A stretch of 33,246 nt of DNA from Candidatus Bathyarchaeia archaeon (GTDB lineage: Archaea > Thermoproteota > Bathyarchaeia > Bathyarchaeales > DTEX01), in assembly GCA_038882715.1 (NCBI GenBank), contig JAVZNR010000014.1, forward strand, positions 1 through 33,246, in the 5' to 3' direction. Shown piece by piece: positions 1 to 7,764 of the stretch. Both the position numbers and the translations under genes were made by a program. How positions within the stretch are numbered: the stretch's first letter is position 1; each line of letters opens with the position of its first letter. The notes under the pieces were generated by a model, which was not told where the DNA came from, did not search any database, and saw nothing but the letters and a program-made list of their open reading frames with translations.

Positions 1-342
1 TAGTTTTTCGGATATCTTCCCAAAATTTTCTAAAATCGGAACCAAAGATTCTTTTTCTAGCCGAATCTCCTTTTCCTTTAAAATTTTAGCTGAATCTTTG
101 TCCAAACTTAGAATCGTTGATAAAATATTATAGATCTCATCTAAGGTGACATCTTCATGAACGGACTTAATCCTGGCTAATCTCTCAGCTTCAATTCTAA
201 ATTTTTGAAAATTAAAGGGATCAATTTTGAGGACTCTGCTTCTTTGAAGAGCCTTACCAACAAAATAGAAGAGATCTATCGGTTTATAAACATCTCTGGT
301 AACTATAGTGTCAAATGTATCTAAACTCTCCACAGTTTCCAT
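1..342 (-). CDS. HAD-like hydrolase (COG5610-type), 3' end outside window
   Basis: The first 114 residues of a protein that continues past the left edge. The start of the product carries the HAD motif I in the form DTFDTIVTR (residues 8-16), followed by a segment rich in Tyr/Phe (PIDLFYFVG, residues 21-29). This is the signature of the large HAD-like proteins usually found beside glycosyltransferases and cell-surface polysaccharide genes. A helical cap region follows, as expected. The ATG at 342 is chosen because it is the only standard start after an upstream in-frame stop and sits 9 codons before motif I. The gene is clearly more AT-rich than the rest of the window, hinting at a surface-polysaccharide or transferred region to the left. 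Substrate unknown; the later HAD motifs are not visible. Confidence 0.7.
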   Translation of the reverse strand, partial: METVESLDTFDTIVTRDVYKPIDLFYFVGKALQRSRVLKIDPFNFQKFRIEAERLARIKSVHEDVTLDEIYNILSTILSLDKDSAKILKEKEIRLEKESLVPILENFGKISEKL

Positions 343-471
343 AGCGTCGCCTAAAATACTTATTTTTGGCGATATAAAATATTATCGACATTCTCGTTGA
401 GCATAATTAGAGACGCTAGTTGCCTTATCAATGAGACTAGTGATATGCCAAAGATATGGGGGAAGCGTGAT

Positions 472-891
472 TTAAAGTTTATTTTTGAAGAGTTTTTTGG
501 GAGATTTTTGCTTTATTGCCTTTTTAATCCGCCTGATGATTTCTTGTTTTCCTCCGAGTATTATTCCGTATTCGGCTATTTCATGTATTATTCTGCTTCC
601 GCATCCCATCATGTTCTCGATCTCTTCTAGGGTGTAGACTCTTACATCCACATCTACCGATGTCTTTGTCTCCATGAATTTAGCGATTCTATCCATTGGC
701 CTCTCGCTGCTCTCCTCTACTATGATTATTATGTCCGCATCTGAGAAGGCTGTATAATCTCCTCTCGCCAGCGATCCAACCAATATAACTGAAAGAGCCC
801 CTTTCTCTAGGGCTTTTTTGGCATATTCCCTAAGCTCATTTATTACTGCTTCATAGTTGAGTTTGAAGAATCTTACTTCTGACGAACCCAA
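472..891 (-). CDS. mntA: MNT-type nucleotidyltransferase antitoxin
   Basis: A 139-residue minimal nucleotidyltransferase. The active-site motif is intact: GSLARGDYTAFSDAD (residues 39-53), giving the G-S pair and the two metal-binding Asp residues D51 and D53. In HEPN-MNT systems this partner neutralises the HEPN RNase, in characterised examples by AMPylating it near the active site. The start is a TTG at 891 with GGTGA five bases upstream. It lies inside the end of the HEPN gene (41-base overlap), so the two are co-translated from one minus-strand transcript. Family assignment is firm; antitoxin action is inferred from the pairing. Confidence 0.85.
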   Translation of the reverse strand: MGSSEVRFFKLNYEAVINELREYAKKALEKGALSVILVGSLARGDYTAFSDADIIIIVEESSERPMDRIAKFMETKTSVDVDVRVYTLEEIENMMGCGSRIIHEIAEYGIILGGKQEIIRRIKKAIKQKSPKKLFKNKL

Positions 892-1252
892 TTATTTCAC
901 CAGCATATTTTATGGCTCTTTCCGCATCCGTCCTCGTGTAGTAATCTAGCGGCGCGCCCTCTGGATGGAAGTTTGGGTATCTCGATGGAATATAGTGCCT
1001 ATCCAGCTCCTTAGCCATATCAATCATTTCAGCCGGCGGCTTAAGGTTTTCCGGTAGGCTTTCGAGCATCCTGCTGACTGAGTGCCCCCAAACCTCAATA
1101 TTAACCGCCTGATACAGCGCTTTAACAGCCTTTTCAGCCGCCTGATGCGATGCAAAGCAAGCCCACTCATAATCGCCAGCCTCAAGCGACCTCTTAGCAT
1201 GCTCATAGTCTCTTATAGCCTGCCTAAGCCAGTCCCCAGCCCTCGAAACCAT
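851..1252 (-). CDS. hepT: HEPN-domain toxin (HEPN-MNT pair)
   Basis: A 133-residue all-helical HEPN protein. The N-terminus (DWLRQAIRDYEHAKRSLE) and the segment with HQAAEKAVKAL (about residues 36-46) are typical. The RNase motif R-x4-H is present as R91-Y-P-N-F-H96, just after the family's YIPSRYP sequence. The expected activity is cleavage of RNA when free of its MNT partner. The ATG at 1252 is preferred over a TTG at 1267: the product then begins as family members usually do, and a GGGG stretch lies at suitable distance. It is the first gene of the pair; the antitoxin starts within its last 14 codons. Whether it is still an active toxin cannot be seen from sequence alone. Confidence 0.82.
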   Translation of the reverse strand: MVSRAGDWLRQAIRDYEHAKRSLEAGDYEWACFASHQAAEKAVKALYQAVNIEVWGHSVSRMLESLPENLKPPAEMIDMAKELDRHYIPSRYPNFHPEGAPLDYYTRTDAERAIKYAGEIIGFVRSKILQTQL

Positions 1253-1291
1253 TAAGCTTAGCCCCAAATAATCATTCCATTAATTTAGAAT

Positions 1292-1690
1292 TTAAGCTTG
1301 CCGCACCACCACTAATCTAATCTTATTCCACCTATTATAAAGATAATATCCCTCCTCCCTAATACGCCAATTATTCATAGGATTTTTAGGAAGCCTTTTT
1401 TTCTCAAGGAGCTTTGGTTCTTCTCTTGTTATGAGTTGTATTTCGAAGTGATAACATATTGAGATTCTTCTCTTCTCTATAGCCTTCCATATTCTATCGA
1501 TTAGCCTAACCCTCTCTAAGCCGCTTCTCAGCAGATAATCCATGATAATGAGCGCTCCTACATCGCTGTCAACCGTTAAATTATCCTCCAAAGCCGAGCC
1601 GAAAATGTATACTTAAGCCCCCACAAGAACTTCTCTCACAGCCTCAGTTAAAAATGGTAGATGATTGTATTCATCCTCCTCATGGATAGG
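1292..1690 (-). pseudogene. Broken nucleotidyltransferase with in-frame stop and lost catalytic Asp
   Basis: The frame reads as an N-terminal helix (HEEDEYNHLPFLTEAVREV), then a TAA stop at 1613-1615, and immediately afterwards VYIFGSALEDNLTVDSD, the glycine-serine nucleotidyltransferase motif. The second metal Asp of the SDxD motif is replaced by Gly (SDVG). A residual open frame of up to 99 codons survives downstream from a TTG at 1591, but it begins in the middle of the active site. The two defects together indicate a dead relative of the MNT family. The true upstream start is not identifiable; the upper limit given is approximate. It abuts the vapBC promoter on the opposite strand. Confidence 0.7.
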
Positions 1691-1703
1691 GGGATAAAAG
1701 GTT

Positions 1704-1730
1704 AAATTATAGTTATAGTTATAGTTATTA
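1704..1730 (+). promoter_or_regulatory. vapBC promoter with TTATAG tandem repeat
   Basis: Three exact copies of TTATAG (1707-1724) plus a partial fourth unit (TTATTA, 1725-1730) lie just before the vapB ATG at 1733. The first unit is centred about 25 bases before the ATG, where an archaeal TATA box would sit for a leaderless transcript, so the repeat appears to be the promoter itself. Repeat length changes would alter TATA position or number. Confidence 0.5.
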
Positions 1731-1732
1731 CT

Positions 1733-1933
1733 ATGAAGACAACCATTCAGTTGAGCAGAAAGACCGTTCAGTTATTGAAGGATCTCATGAGGAGGATGAA
1801 TGCCAAAACTTATGATGAAGTTATAAGGGCTATTTTAAGGGAGAAGTATGGGGTTAAGGTCTCCTTATTCGGCTCAAACCCTAGGCTGACACCTTTCAGC
1901 GAGGAGGAGGAAGCGGAGTTTCATGAGCTATGA
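1733..1933 (+). CDS. vapB: VapB-type antitoxin
   Basis: A 66-residue protein with an N-terminal ribbon-helix-helix pattern: a short strand (KTTIQLSRKTVQLL) followed by two helices (residues about 10-48), and a Glu-rich C-terminal tail (EEEEAEF) that would wrap the toxin. It would bind its own promoter as a dimer and inhibit the VapC nuclease. The gene overlaps vapC by 11 bases. There is no clear ribosome binding site; the TATA-like repeat about 25 bases upstream suggests a leaderless message. Function is inferred from the fold pattern and the pairing. Confidence 0.82.
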   Translation: MKTTIQLSRKTVQLLKDLMRRMNAKTYDEVIRAILREKYGVKVSLFGSNPRLTPFSEEEEAEFHEL

Positions 1934-2330
1934 CTTCATAATAGACTCTTATGCTTGGATCGAATATTTTAGGGGCTCATCTAGGGGCTCTCTAGCAAGA
2001 CCATATATTGAAGGGGAGAATTCCGCCACACCAACAATAGTTATTGCAGAGATTAGTAGGAAATTGCTAAATGAGATTTTTGAGGGGAGGGAGACAATGG
2101 AGGGAAGGGAGGAAAAGCTGGACTTTATAAGAACTTCAACGCTCATTGTGGAGCTAACTATGGACATAGCGAAATTTGCTGGAGAGATAGATGTTGAAAG
2201 AAGGAAGATTGTGAGAGATTGGGGTTTATCAGACTCAATTATACTTGCCACAGCCAGAAAGGGAAATGCAAAAGTTGTGACCGGGGATAAGCACTTCGCT
2301 GACTTAAAAGATGACGTAATTCTCATCTAA
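1923..2330 (+). CDS. vapC: VapC-type PIN-domain ribonuclease toxin
   Basis: A 135-residue PIN domain with the acidic metal-binding residues in place: D8 (in FIIDSYAWIEYF), E43 (VIAEI), D104 (GLSDSIILATAR) and D122 (TGDKHF). PIN toxins cleave RNA, often tRNA, using Mg2+ or Mn2+. Length and motif spacing are normal, so the toxin looks intact. The ATG lies within the end of vapB, giving coupled synthesis. Beyond the stop there are about 160 bases without an intact gene. Confidence 0.88.
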   Translation: MSYDFIIDSYAWIEYFRGSSRGSLARPYIEGENSATPTIVIAEISRKLLNEIFEGRETMEGREEKLDFIRTSTLIVELTMDIAKFAGEIDVERRKIVRDWGLSDSIILATARKGNAKVVTGDKHFADLKDDVILI

Positions 2331-2488
2331 AATTTTTAGGAAACATATATACTCTCCTTTTTCCATAACCTCTATTATGAAGCGGTTTCTCTAAGGTATT
2401 TAATTTCATAAGAGTTTTATCTAGACGAGGAAACTCTCCTTAAAATCCGCGATAATAAGAATATCATGTCTGAACCCTTACTTATGTC

Positions 2489-2795
2489 TCAGATAGCGAA
2501 CGAACCAGAGACATAGCCCTCATTATCCCATCTAACCCACTTCTCAATCTTAAAGCCGAACTTCCTCTCGATGAAGACCCTTGAATCCTTGAATCCGTCT
2601 CTAAACTCTTGCTCACTCATCATGCCCCACCTAGCGCCCAAGTCATCGATATACCTCCTGAGAAGGTTTAAAGCCCTAAGCCATATCGGCTCTAAGCTTA
2701 GCCAACTCTTCGTGCCGCTATGCCACAATATAATGTAGCTCTAAGTCCTCGCGAAGCAATTTAAAAATCTTAGCCTTAAGATCACTAATCTCCAT
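2489..2795 (-). pseudogene. Decayed DUF3782-type (PD-(D/E)XK-like) gene
   Basis: The ATG at 2795 opens a frame reading MEISDLKAKIFKLLRED..., a start typical of archaeal DUF3782 proteins, but it meets a TAG after 25 codons. The same frame continues with RHEELAKLRADM, the family's coiled repeat, and then another TAG. A shifted frame carries the core LGARWGMMSEQEFRDGF and FGFKIEKWVRWDNEGYVSG, ending at 2489. The nuclease-like segment expected next (Glu-Ile-Lys region) is missing; a weak trace (SKGSDMIFLL) follows the stop. This is a remnant with two stops, a frameshift and a probable deletion. Similarity is from my reading of family sequences. Confidence 0.65.
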
Positions 2796-2932
2796 AGCTA
2801 ACCCTGCCTAAATACCATTGCGGTTCGACAAAATATATGCCTTACTTTATCTGAGAAAACAAACAGACGCTTCTGATCAAGACTCTTCATCACTGGGTTA
2901 CTTGGTGCTAAATGTTTTTCGATAGCTGAATT

Positions 2933-2957
2933 AATATTCTTGAAATAGAAGAATATT
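2933..2957. promoter_or_regulatory. Perfect 9-bp inverted repeat before URO-D-like gene
   Basis: AATATTCTT (2933-2941) and its exact complement AAGAATATT (2949-2957) flank a 7-base spacer, ending 17 bases before the ATG at 2975. The left arm overlaps a TATA-like ATTAATATTC. This is a plausible operator for a dimeric regulator or a small 5' hairpin. Confidence 0.45.
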
Positions 2958-2974
2958 GAGGGAGATGAAAGCCT

Positions 2975-4252
2975 ATGAATTCGAGGGAGCGCGTGACTCT
3001 TGCATTAAATCATGAGGAGCCGGATAGGGTTCCCCTTGACCTTGGAGGCAGCGCTGTGACTGGTATGCATGTTAGCACTGTTTATGCGTTGCGGCAGGCT
3101 TTTGGTTTAGATACGCCCGGCGCTCCAGTTAAGGTTGTGGAGCCTTTTCAGATGTTGGGTGAGATTAAGCCTGATCTCTGGGATGCATTAGGCATTGACG
3201 TTGCCTGTTTAAGCAGCCATGTAAACTTCTTCGGCTTTAAGAACGAGAACTGGAAGCCTTGGAGGCTTTTTGATGGTACGCCTGTGCTTGTGCCCGAGAA
3301 ATTTAATACTGAGCCTGACCATGAGGGAAACATTTTAATGTATCCGCAAGGAGACCGCGGCGTCCCTCCATGCGCCCGTATGCCTAAGGGCGGGTTCTAC
3401 TTTGACGCCTTGGATCGGCAGGAAAAGCCTATAGATTGGGGTAGGCTTGATCCCAAGGAGAACGTTGAAGAGTTCAGTTCAATCTCAGGCGAGGAGCTTG
3501 AATACTATAGGCGTGAGACTGAGCGGCTATATAATGAAACCGATAAGGCCATATTTGCTAATTTCGGCGGAACGAGTTTCGGGGACATAGCCCTCGTCCC
3601 CGGTCTACAATTAAAGTATCCTAAGGGCGTTAGGGGGGTTAAGGAGTGGTATATGTGCCATGTTAGGCGCCCAGACTACATTTACAAGGTTTTTGAGCTT
3701 CAATGCGAGGTCGCCTTAGAAAACCTGAGAAAGATCTATAGGGTCGTTAAGAACAGGGTTCAAGTGGTTTTCGTCAGCGGAACCGATTTTGGAGGGCAGA
3801 ATGGGCCTCTTATGTCAAGGGAAACCTACAGGAAACTGTATATGCCCTTTCATAAACGCGTCAACGAGTGGATACATGAGAACACTGAATGGAAAACTTT
3901 CATACACTCTTGCGGTTCAATAGAGCCGCTGATAGCGGATTTTATTGAGGCGGGGTTCGACATTTTAAACCCGGTTCAAACGTCGGCGGCAAACATGGAT
4001 CCACGCAGGCTTAAAGCAAAATATGGAGACAAGATGGTTTTCTGGGGAGGCGGAGTGGATACGCAGAGAACCCTGCCCTTCGGCACACCAGTTCAGGTGA
4101 GGGGAGAGGTGCGTGAGCGGATAAAGATCTTTGCCCCTAAAGGCGGTTTCGTCTTCGCCGCCATACATAATGTTCAGCCTAGGGTTCCGGTGGAAAACGT
4201 AATAGCGTTATATGAAGCGGTTAGAGAATACGGCGTGTATCCAATTCAATAG
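2975..4252 (+). CDS. Uroporphyrinogen decarboxylase / MtaA-like family protein
   Basis: A 425-residue member of the URO-D superfamily (PF01208). It starts in the family manner (NSRERVTLALNHEEPDRVP). The motif HSCGSIEPLI (H311, C313) matches the zinc-binding His-x-Cys-Gly of the corrinoid methyltransferases MtaA/CmuA rather than true HemE, and WGGGVDTQ (357-364) is a second family motif. The likely role is methyl or one-carbon transfer, or processing of a small carboxylic or sugar-derived compound; the substrate is unknown. No haem-synthesis genes are nearby. A GGGAG sequence 11 bases upstream supports the ATG. It stands alone on the plus strand, convergent with the glycosidase-like gene. Confidence 0.8.
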   Translation: MNSRERVTLALNHEEPDRVPLDLGGSAVTGMHVSTVYALRQAFGLDTPGAPVKVVEPFQMLGEIKPDLWDALGIDVACLSSHVNFFGFKNENWKPWRLFDGTPVLVPEKFNTEPDHEGNILMYPQGDRGVPPCARMPKGGFYFDALDRQEKPIDWGRLDPKENVEEFSSISGEELEYYRRETERLYNETDKAIFANFGGTSFGDIALVPGLQLKYPKGVRGVKEWYMCHVRRPDYIYKVFELQCEVALENLRKIYRVVKNRVQVVFVSGTDFGGQNGPLMSRETYRKLYMPFHKRVNEWIHENTEWKTFIHSCGSIEPLIADFIEAGFDILNPVQTSAANMDPRRLKAKYGDKMVFWGGGVDTQRTLPFGTPVQVRGEVRERIKIFAPKGGFVFAAIHNVQPRVPVENVIALYEAVREYGVYPIQ

Positions 4253-4294
4253 TTTCCAGCCATTTCTACATGGCGAATATGGCGGGAGCCCTCA

Positions 4295-6391
4295 CTATTC
4301 TAGAACGATGGCTTCGTATTCTTGGATGAATGGAATCGTAAAGTTTAGAGTATCATTGCTTTCTTCTAGATTTAGGCTCTGATTTAACCGAAGTGCTTTA
4401 GCGCTCCTATACTTCCTAAAGCCGTGGAGAGCGACCTTAATGTCTTTCAAGGCGATTGGGGATTCTATTGGTCTGGTCATTTCGCCGGTAAAGTTGACGA
4501 GGTGGACAATTAACCTATCTTTTTTAGGCTGGTATCTAAGGGTGACCTCGACGCTGCTGGGGCAGTTTTCGAGGGTTACTAGAGTTTTAGCCATCCATCT
4601 GACGGAGTTATGGATGATTCTTCTATAATCCGGATTATGATAGTTATAGTAGTGTTCGAAAAAGTTTCCCGCAATATAGAGGCAGCGACCCCTCCCGTAC
4701 TCGTTTACCAGAATAGCGGGGTTTTTAGAAAGCTGCGGGAGCCTCATGTATCTGGCAGCCATCTTTTCATGGTACATACATATAGCCTTTGACGTTGTAG
4801 GCGAAACCTCAATCCCATAGGTTGGACACGGAAGCAGTCTAGCGCTCAAACCATCGGCGATCGGGTGGTCTGATACAACAGACATGTAGTCGATGTTTAA
4901 GGGGCCGAAGACCCCTCTACCCACGTTCACCCCAAATACATCAGCTAGCTCAAATTCTTCGAGCAAATCACCATATTCATCATATCTTGAAGTCTCGAAG
5001 CTGGCGATCAAACAACCACCGTTTTCAACATATTTCTTGATAATCTCAGCCTTATCCTTGCTAAGACACGCGCAGTTGGGGGCTACAAGTAAGCCGTAAT
5101 TGCGCAGAACTTCAGGCCTTATGGCATCCTCATCCAGAACGTTGAAGGGTATATGGGATCTAACGAGAATCTCATAGCACCCCAAGAAGCCTTCATAGAA
5201 GCTTCCAGCCGGCTCCCTTTTAACAGACTCTTCTCTCTGCGGGGTAAAGTCCATGGCTGGGGCTTCAGGCCTATAGAAGTCAGCCGATTTGCTAGACCAG
5301 AAAAGGGCAACGTTTGCTACAGGAATCGTTTCCTCCAGGTACTCGGAGTTTTCAATTATAAATCTGTTCATTTCTCCGGCAGCTAATGCACCGGGTTTGT
5401 CGCTTAGATACCAAGGTATCCCGTACCATGGGTTTGCTCCGTTAGCTATTGAGTCTGCGTAAAGTAGTTTGGTTTCGGTTGGCGTTAGGAGGTACTCGTC
5501 CCAACCCTTGTTAGCGCCCGCTATAAACACCACTGTCGGCTTGCCCTCAGCTTGAGTCTCAAGGAGCTTAGCTGTCATGCCGGCTTTCCATAGCGGTGCT
5601 CTTCTCAAATCATAGTAGAGGAAGCCTCCCTCAGCCCCAAGAATATCTTGGTATCTGATTAGTCGCCTATTGTCTCTAGCAGCAGTCCAACCCGGCCACA
5701 AACCAGTGGAATTCATGTAAATTATAGATTTTGGCTTAATTTCCTTAAGGGTTCTTTCAGCGTCTCTAAGATACTCAGCTATGCTATCGTACCTAAATTC
5801 TATGAAGTCCCTCCAAACAGTTTTTCCCCAATCTTCTTCTCTCGGAAGGTCAAGCCCATATTTACGCTTAAATTTTTCCCGGCAGCTTTCGCAGTAACAT
5901 GCTCTGGGAGCGAATATGGGGCCGTCTAGAAATATTCCATCTATATCGTATGACGCGAGATCCCTTATCCCTTGAAGAGACCATTCTCTCCACGGGGAGT
6001 TTACGCATGGAGCGTTTCCTGAACCATACAGGTCGCTTATAATTCTCCCCTCTACGTCAACCTGCAACCATTCCGGATGTTCTTTGCCGAACTCAACGTT
6101 TATCCAGTGCACATTATAGTAGGCTAAGACTTTAATCCCTCTTTTATGGGCTTCTGGCAGATACTCGCTGAAGAAGTCTCGTGGAACATTCCTCGCGATT
6201 CTAGTCTTAAAGTAAAATATGCCCTTCTCACCGCCATAAATGTCGCTGCAAGTTAGATGCTCGGCGTTAAAGCCAAGGCTTTTCTTAACATCAGCTATCT
6301 TCGCGGGGTCGGCGGCTAGAACCTCGTCGGCGCCAGATATGCTTAGATCCGCTATTGTTAAAGGTTTACGCCACCAAGGCTTCTCATCCAT
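4295..6391 (-). CDS. GHL6-type glycosidase-like protein with beta-galactosidase trimerisation-like domain
   Basis: About 698 residues. The N-terminal half is a (beta/alpha)8-type glycosidase-like domain: AYYNVHWINVEFGKEHPEW, then DIDGIFLDGP with a candidate catalytic Asp at about D156, then the CYCESCREKFKRKYG cysteine motif seen in the 'hypothetical glycosyl hydrolase 6' group. The middle (about 390-610) resembles the beta-galactosidase trimerisation domain (VANVALFWS, GLLVAPNCACLS, KYVENGGCLIAS). The C-terminus is a beta-sandwich-like tail. No signal peptide, so cytosolic. The ATG at 6391 has AGGTG six bases upstream and is preferred over the GTG at 6400. It diverges from the aminotransferase gene across 128 bases containing AT-rich TATA-like stretches in both directions. 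Glycoside substrate not predictable. Confidence 0.75.
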   Translation of the reverse strand: MDEKPWWRKPLTIADLSISGADEVLAADPAKIADVKKSLGFNAEHLTCSDIYGGEKGIFYFKTRIARNVPRDFFSEYLPEAHKRGIKVLAYYNVHWINVEFGKEHPEWLQVDVEGRIISDLYGSGNAPCVNSPWREWSLQGIRDLASYDIDGIFLDGPIFAPRACYCESCREKFKRKYGLDLPREEDWGKTVWRDFIEFRYDSIAEYLRDAERTLKEIKPKSIIYMNSTGLWPGWTAARDNRRLIRYQDILGAEGGFLYYDLRRAPLWKAGMTAKLLETQAEGKPTVVFIAGANKGWDEYLLTPTETKLLYADSIANGANPWYGIPWYLSDKPGALAAGEMNRFIIENSEYLEETIPVANVALFWSSKSADFYRPEAPAMDFTPQREESVKREPAGSFYEGFLGCYEILVRSHIPFNVLDEDAIRPEVLRNYGLLVAPNCACLSKDKAEIIKKYVENGGCLIASFETSRYDEYGDLLEEFELADVFGVNVGRGVFGPLNIDYMSVVSDHPIADGLSARLLPCPTYGIEVSPTTSKAICMYHEKMAARYMRLPQLSKNPAILVNEYGRGRCLYIAGNFFEHYYNYHNPDYRRIIHNSVRWMAKTLVTLENCPSSVEVTLRYQPKKDRLIVHLVNFTGEMTRPIESPIALKDIKVALHGFRKYRSAKALRLNQSLNLEESNDTLNFTIPFIQEYEAIVLE

Positions 6392-6519
6392 AAACCGCAC
6401 CTATCACATTGTTTACCAAAAATCTTATAATTGTTTTTCTCAGGGGAGGAGTCTTAGGATGCTGATGAGGATAAAAGGCTAAAATACGTAGTCTAACAAA
6501 AGATTTCTGGGCGAACATT

Positions 6520-7758
6520 ATGGAAGAATTGGCTATAAATGGGGGTCCTAAAACTAGAACTAGGCCGCTTCCAAGCAGGAGGGATGTAGGGGCTGAGGAG
6601 CTTAAAGAGCTGATAGATGTCATCTGGTCTGGCCAATTAAATAGGGTTGGTGGAACAAAAGTAGCTGCCTTTGAAAAAGAGTTCGCGGCGCTCTATGGGG
6701 TTGAACATGCTATAGCATCCACTTCTGGGACAGCGTCGATACACGTGGCTCTGGGAGCGATAAACCCTGATCCGTGCTCTGAGATTATAACTGGGCCGAT
6801 AAGCGATATCGGCTCAATAATTCCCATACTTTACCAGAATTGTATCCCCATTTTCGCCGACATAGAGTTAAACACTTACGGTTTAGATCCAGATGACGTT
6901 GAAAGAAAGATAACTGATAGAACAGTAGCGGTTATCGCCATACACCTCTTCGGGCAATGCGGCGATATGGATCGATTGGCAAAGATCTGTAGGGAACATG
7001 GCATATATTTGATCGAAGACTGCTCCCAAGCGCATCTAGCGGAATATAAGGGGAAGCTTGCTGGAACAATAGGCGACCTCGGATGCTTCAGTCTCCAACA
7101 GTCAAAGCAAATAACCTGCGGAGACGGTGGGGTAACAATAACAAGCAGCGGCGAGCTCGCCGAGAGAGCGCGGCTATTCGCCGATAAGGCTTGGCCTAGG
7201 GGCAGGGCGGATGATAGAGGATACTTGTTTCTAGCCATGAATTATAGGATGACTGAGCTGCAAGGAGCCGTGGCATTAGCCCAAGTGCGTAAGGCAAGAG
7301 ACATAGTCTCTAGGAGGAGAAGGGTTGGCGACATGCTGACGAAACTTTTAAGTGAGGTTGAAGGAATAAATCCACCTCATGTTCCGTCTTGGTCAGCCCA
7401 CTCCTACTGGCTTTACCCGTTCACCATTAATAGGGAGGTCTTAAAAGTGAGCCCTGAGGAGTTCGCGAGGGCCCTTTCAGCTGAGGGGGTTCCCGCTAGC
7501 TTCGGATACATTAGGAAACCGCTCTACTTGTTTAGGGTGCTTAAAGATCAGGTTACATATGGATCCTCACGTTGCCCATCTGATTGCCCGCGCTACGGTA
7601 AGAGGATTGAATATAAGGAGGGTGATTGCCCTAATGCTGAGAAGTTTCTAAGAGAGTTGATTACGATACCTATAAATGAGTTCTATAATGATGAGGATGT
7701 TAATGACATATTTAGGGCGGTAAGCAAAGTAGCAAGATACTATAGAGAGAAGGTGTGA
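6520..7758 (+). CDS. DegT/DnrJ/EryC1/StrS family PLP aminotransferase
   Basis: A 412-residue aminotransferase of the sugar/AHBA synthase type. It begins with the family's ELAINGGPKTR. It has the PLP-contacting EDCSQAH (D167) and the Schiff-base lysine K196 in FSLQQSKQITCGDGG. The C-terminal third has a Cys-containing stretch (SRCPSDCPRYG ... GDCPNAEKFL) common in the subgroup. It would transfer an amino group to a keto-sugar or a cyclitol-like ketone. There is no strong ribosome binding site; the message may be nearly leaderless. The amidohydrolase gene follows after 6 bases, so the two form an operon. The substrate is not predictable; the neighbours suggest amino-sugar or cyclitol metabolism. 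Confidence 0.88.
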   Translation: MEELAINGGPKTRTRPLPSRRDVGAEELKELIDVIWSGQLNRVGGTKVAAFEKEFAALYGVEHAIASTSGTASIHVALGAINPDPCSEIITGPISDIGSIIPILYQNCIPIFADIELNTYGLDPDDVERKITDRTVAVIAIHLFGQCGDMDRLAKICREHGIYLIEDCSQAHLAEYKGKLAGTIGDLGCFSLQQSKQITCGDGGVTITSSGELAERARLFADKAWPRGRADDRGYLFLAMNYRMTELQGAVALAQVRKARDIVSRRRRVGDMLTKLLSEVEGINPPHVPSWSAHSYWLYPFTINREVLKVSPEEFARALSAEGVPASFGYIRKPLYLFRVLKDQVTYGSSRCPSDCPRYGKRIEYKEGDCPNAEKFLRELITIPINEFYNDEDVNDIFRAVSKVARYYREKV

Positions 7759-7764
7759 ATACTT

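Noticed and set aside
397-630. Plus-strand open frame of 77 codons
   Set aside because: It overlaps the clear MNT nucleotidyltransferase on the other strand and has no recognisable features.
1704-1733. CRISPR-like repeat
   Set aside because: The units are only 6 bases and have no spacers.
2975-4252. HemE (true uroporphyrinogen decarboxylase)
   Set aside because: The zinc-type HSCG motif and the context point to the MtaA/CmuA-like branch.
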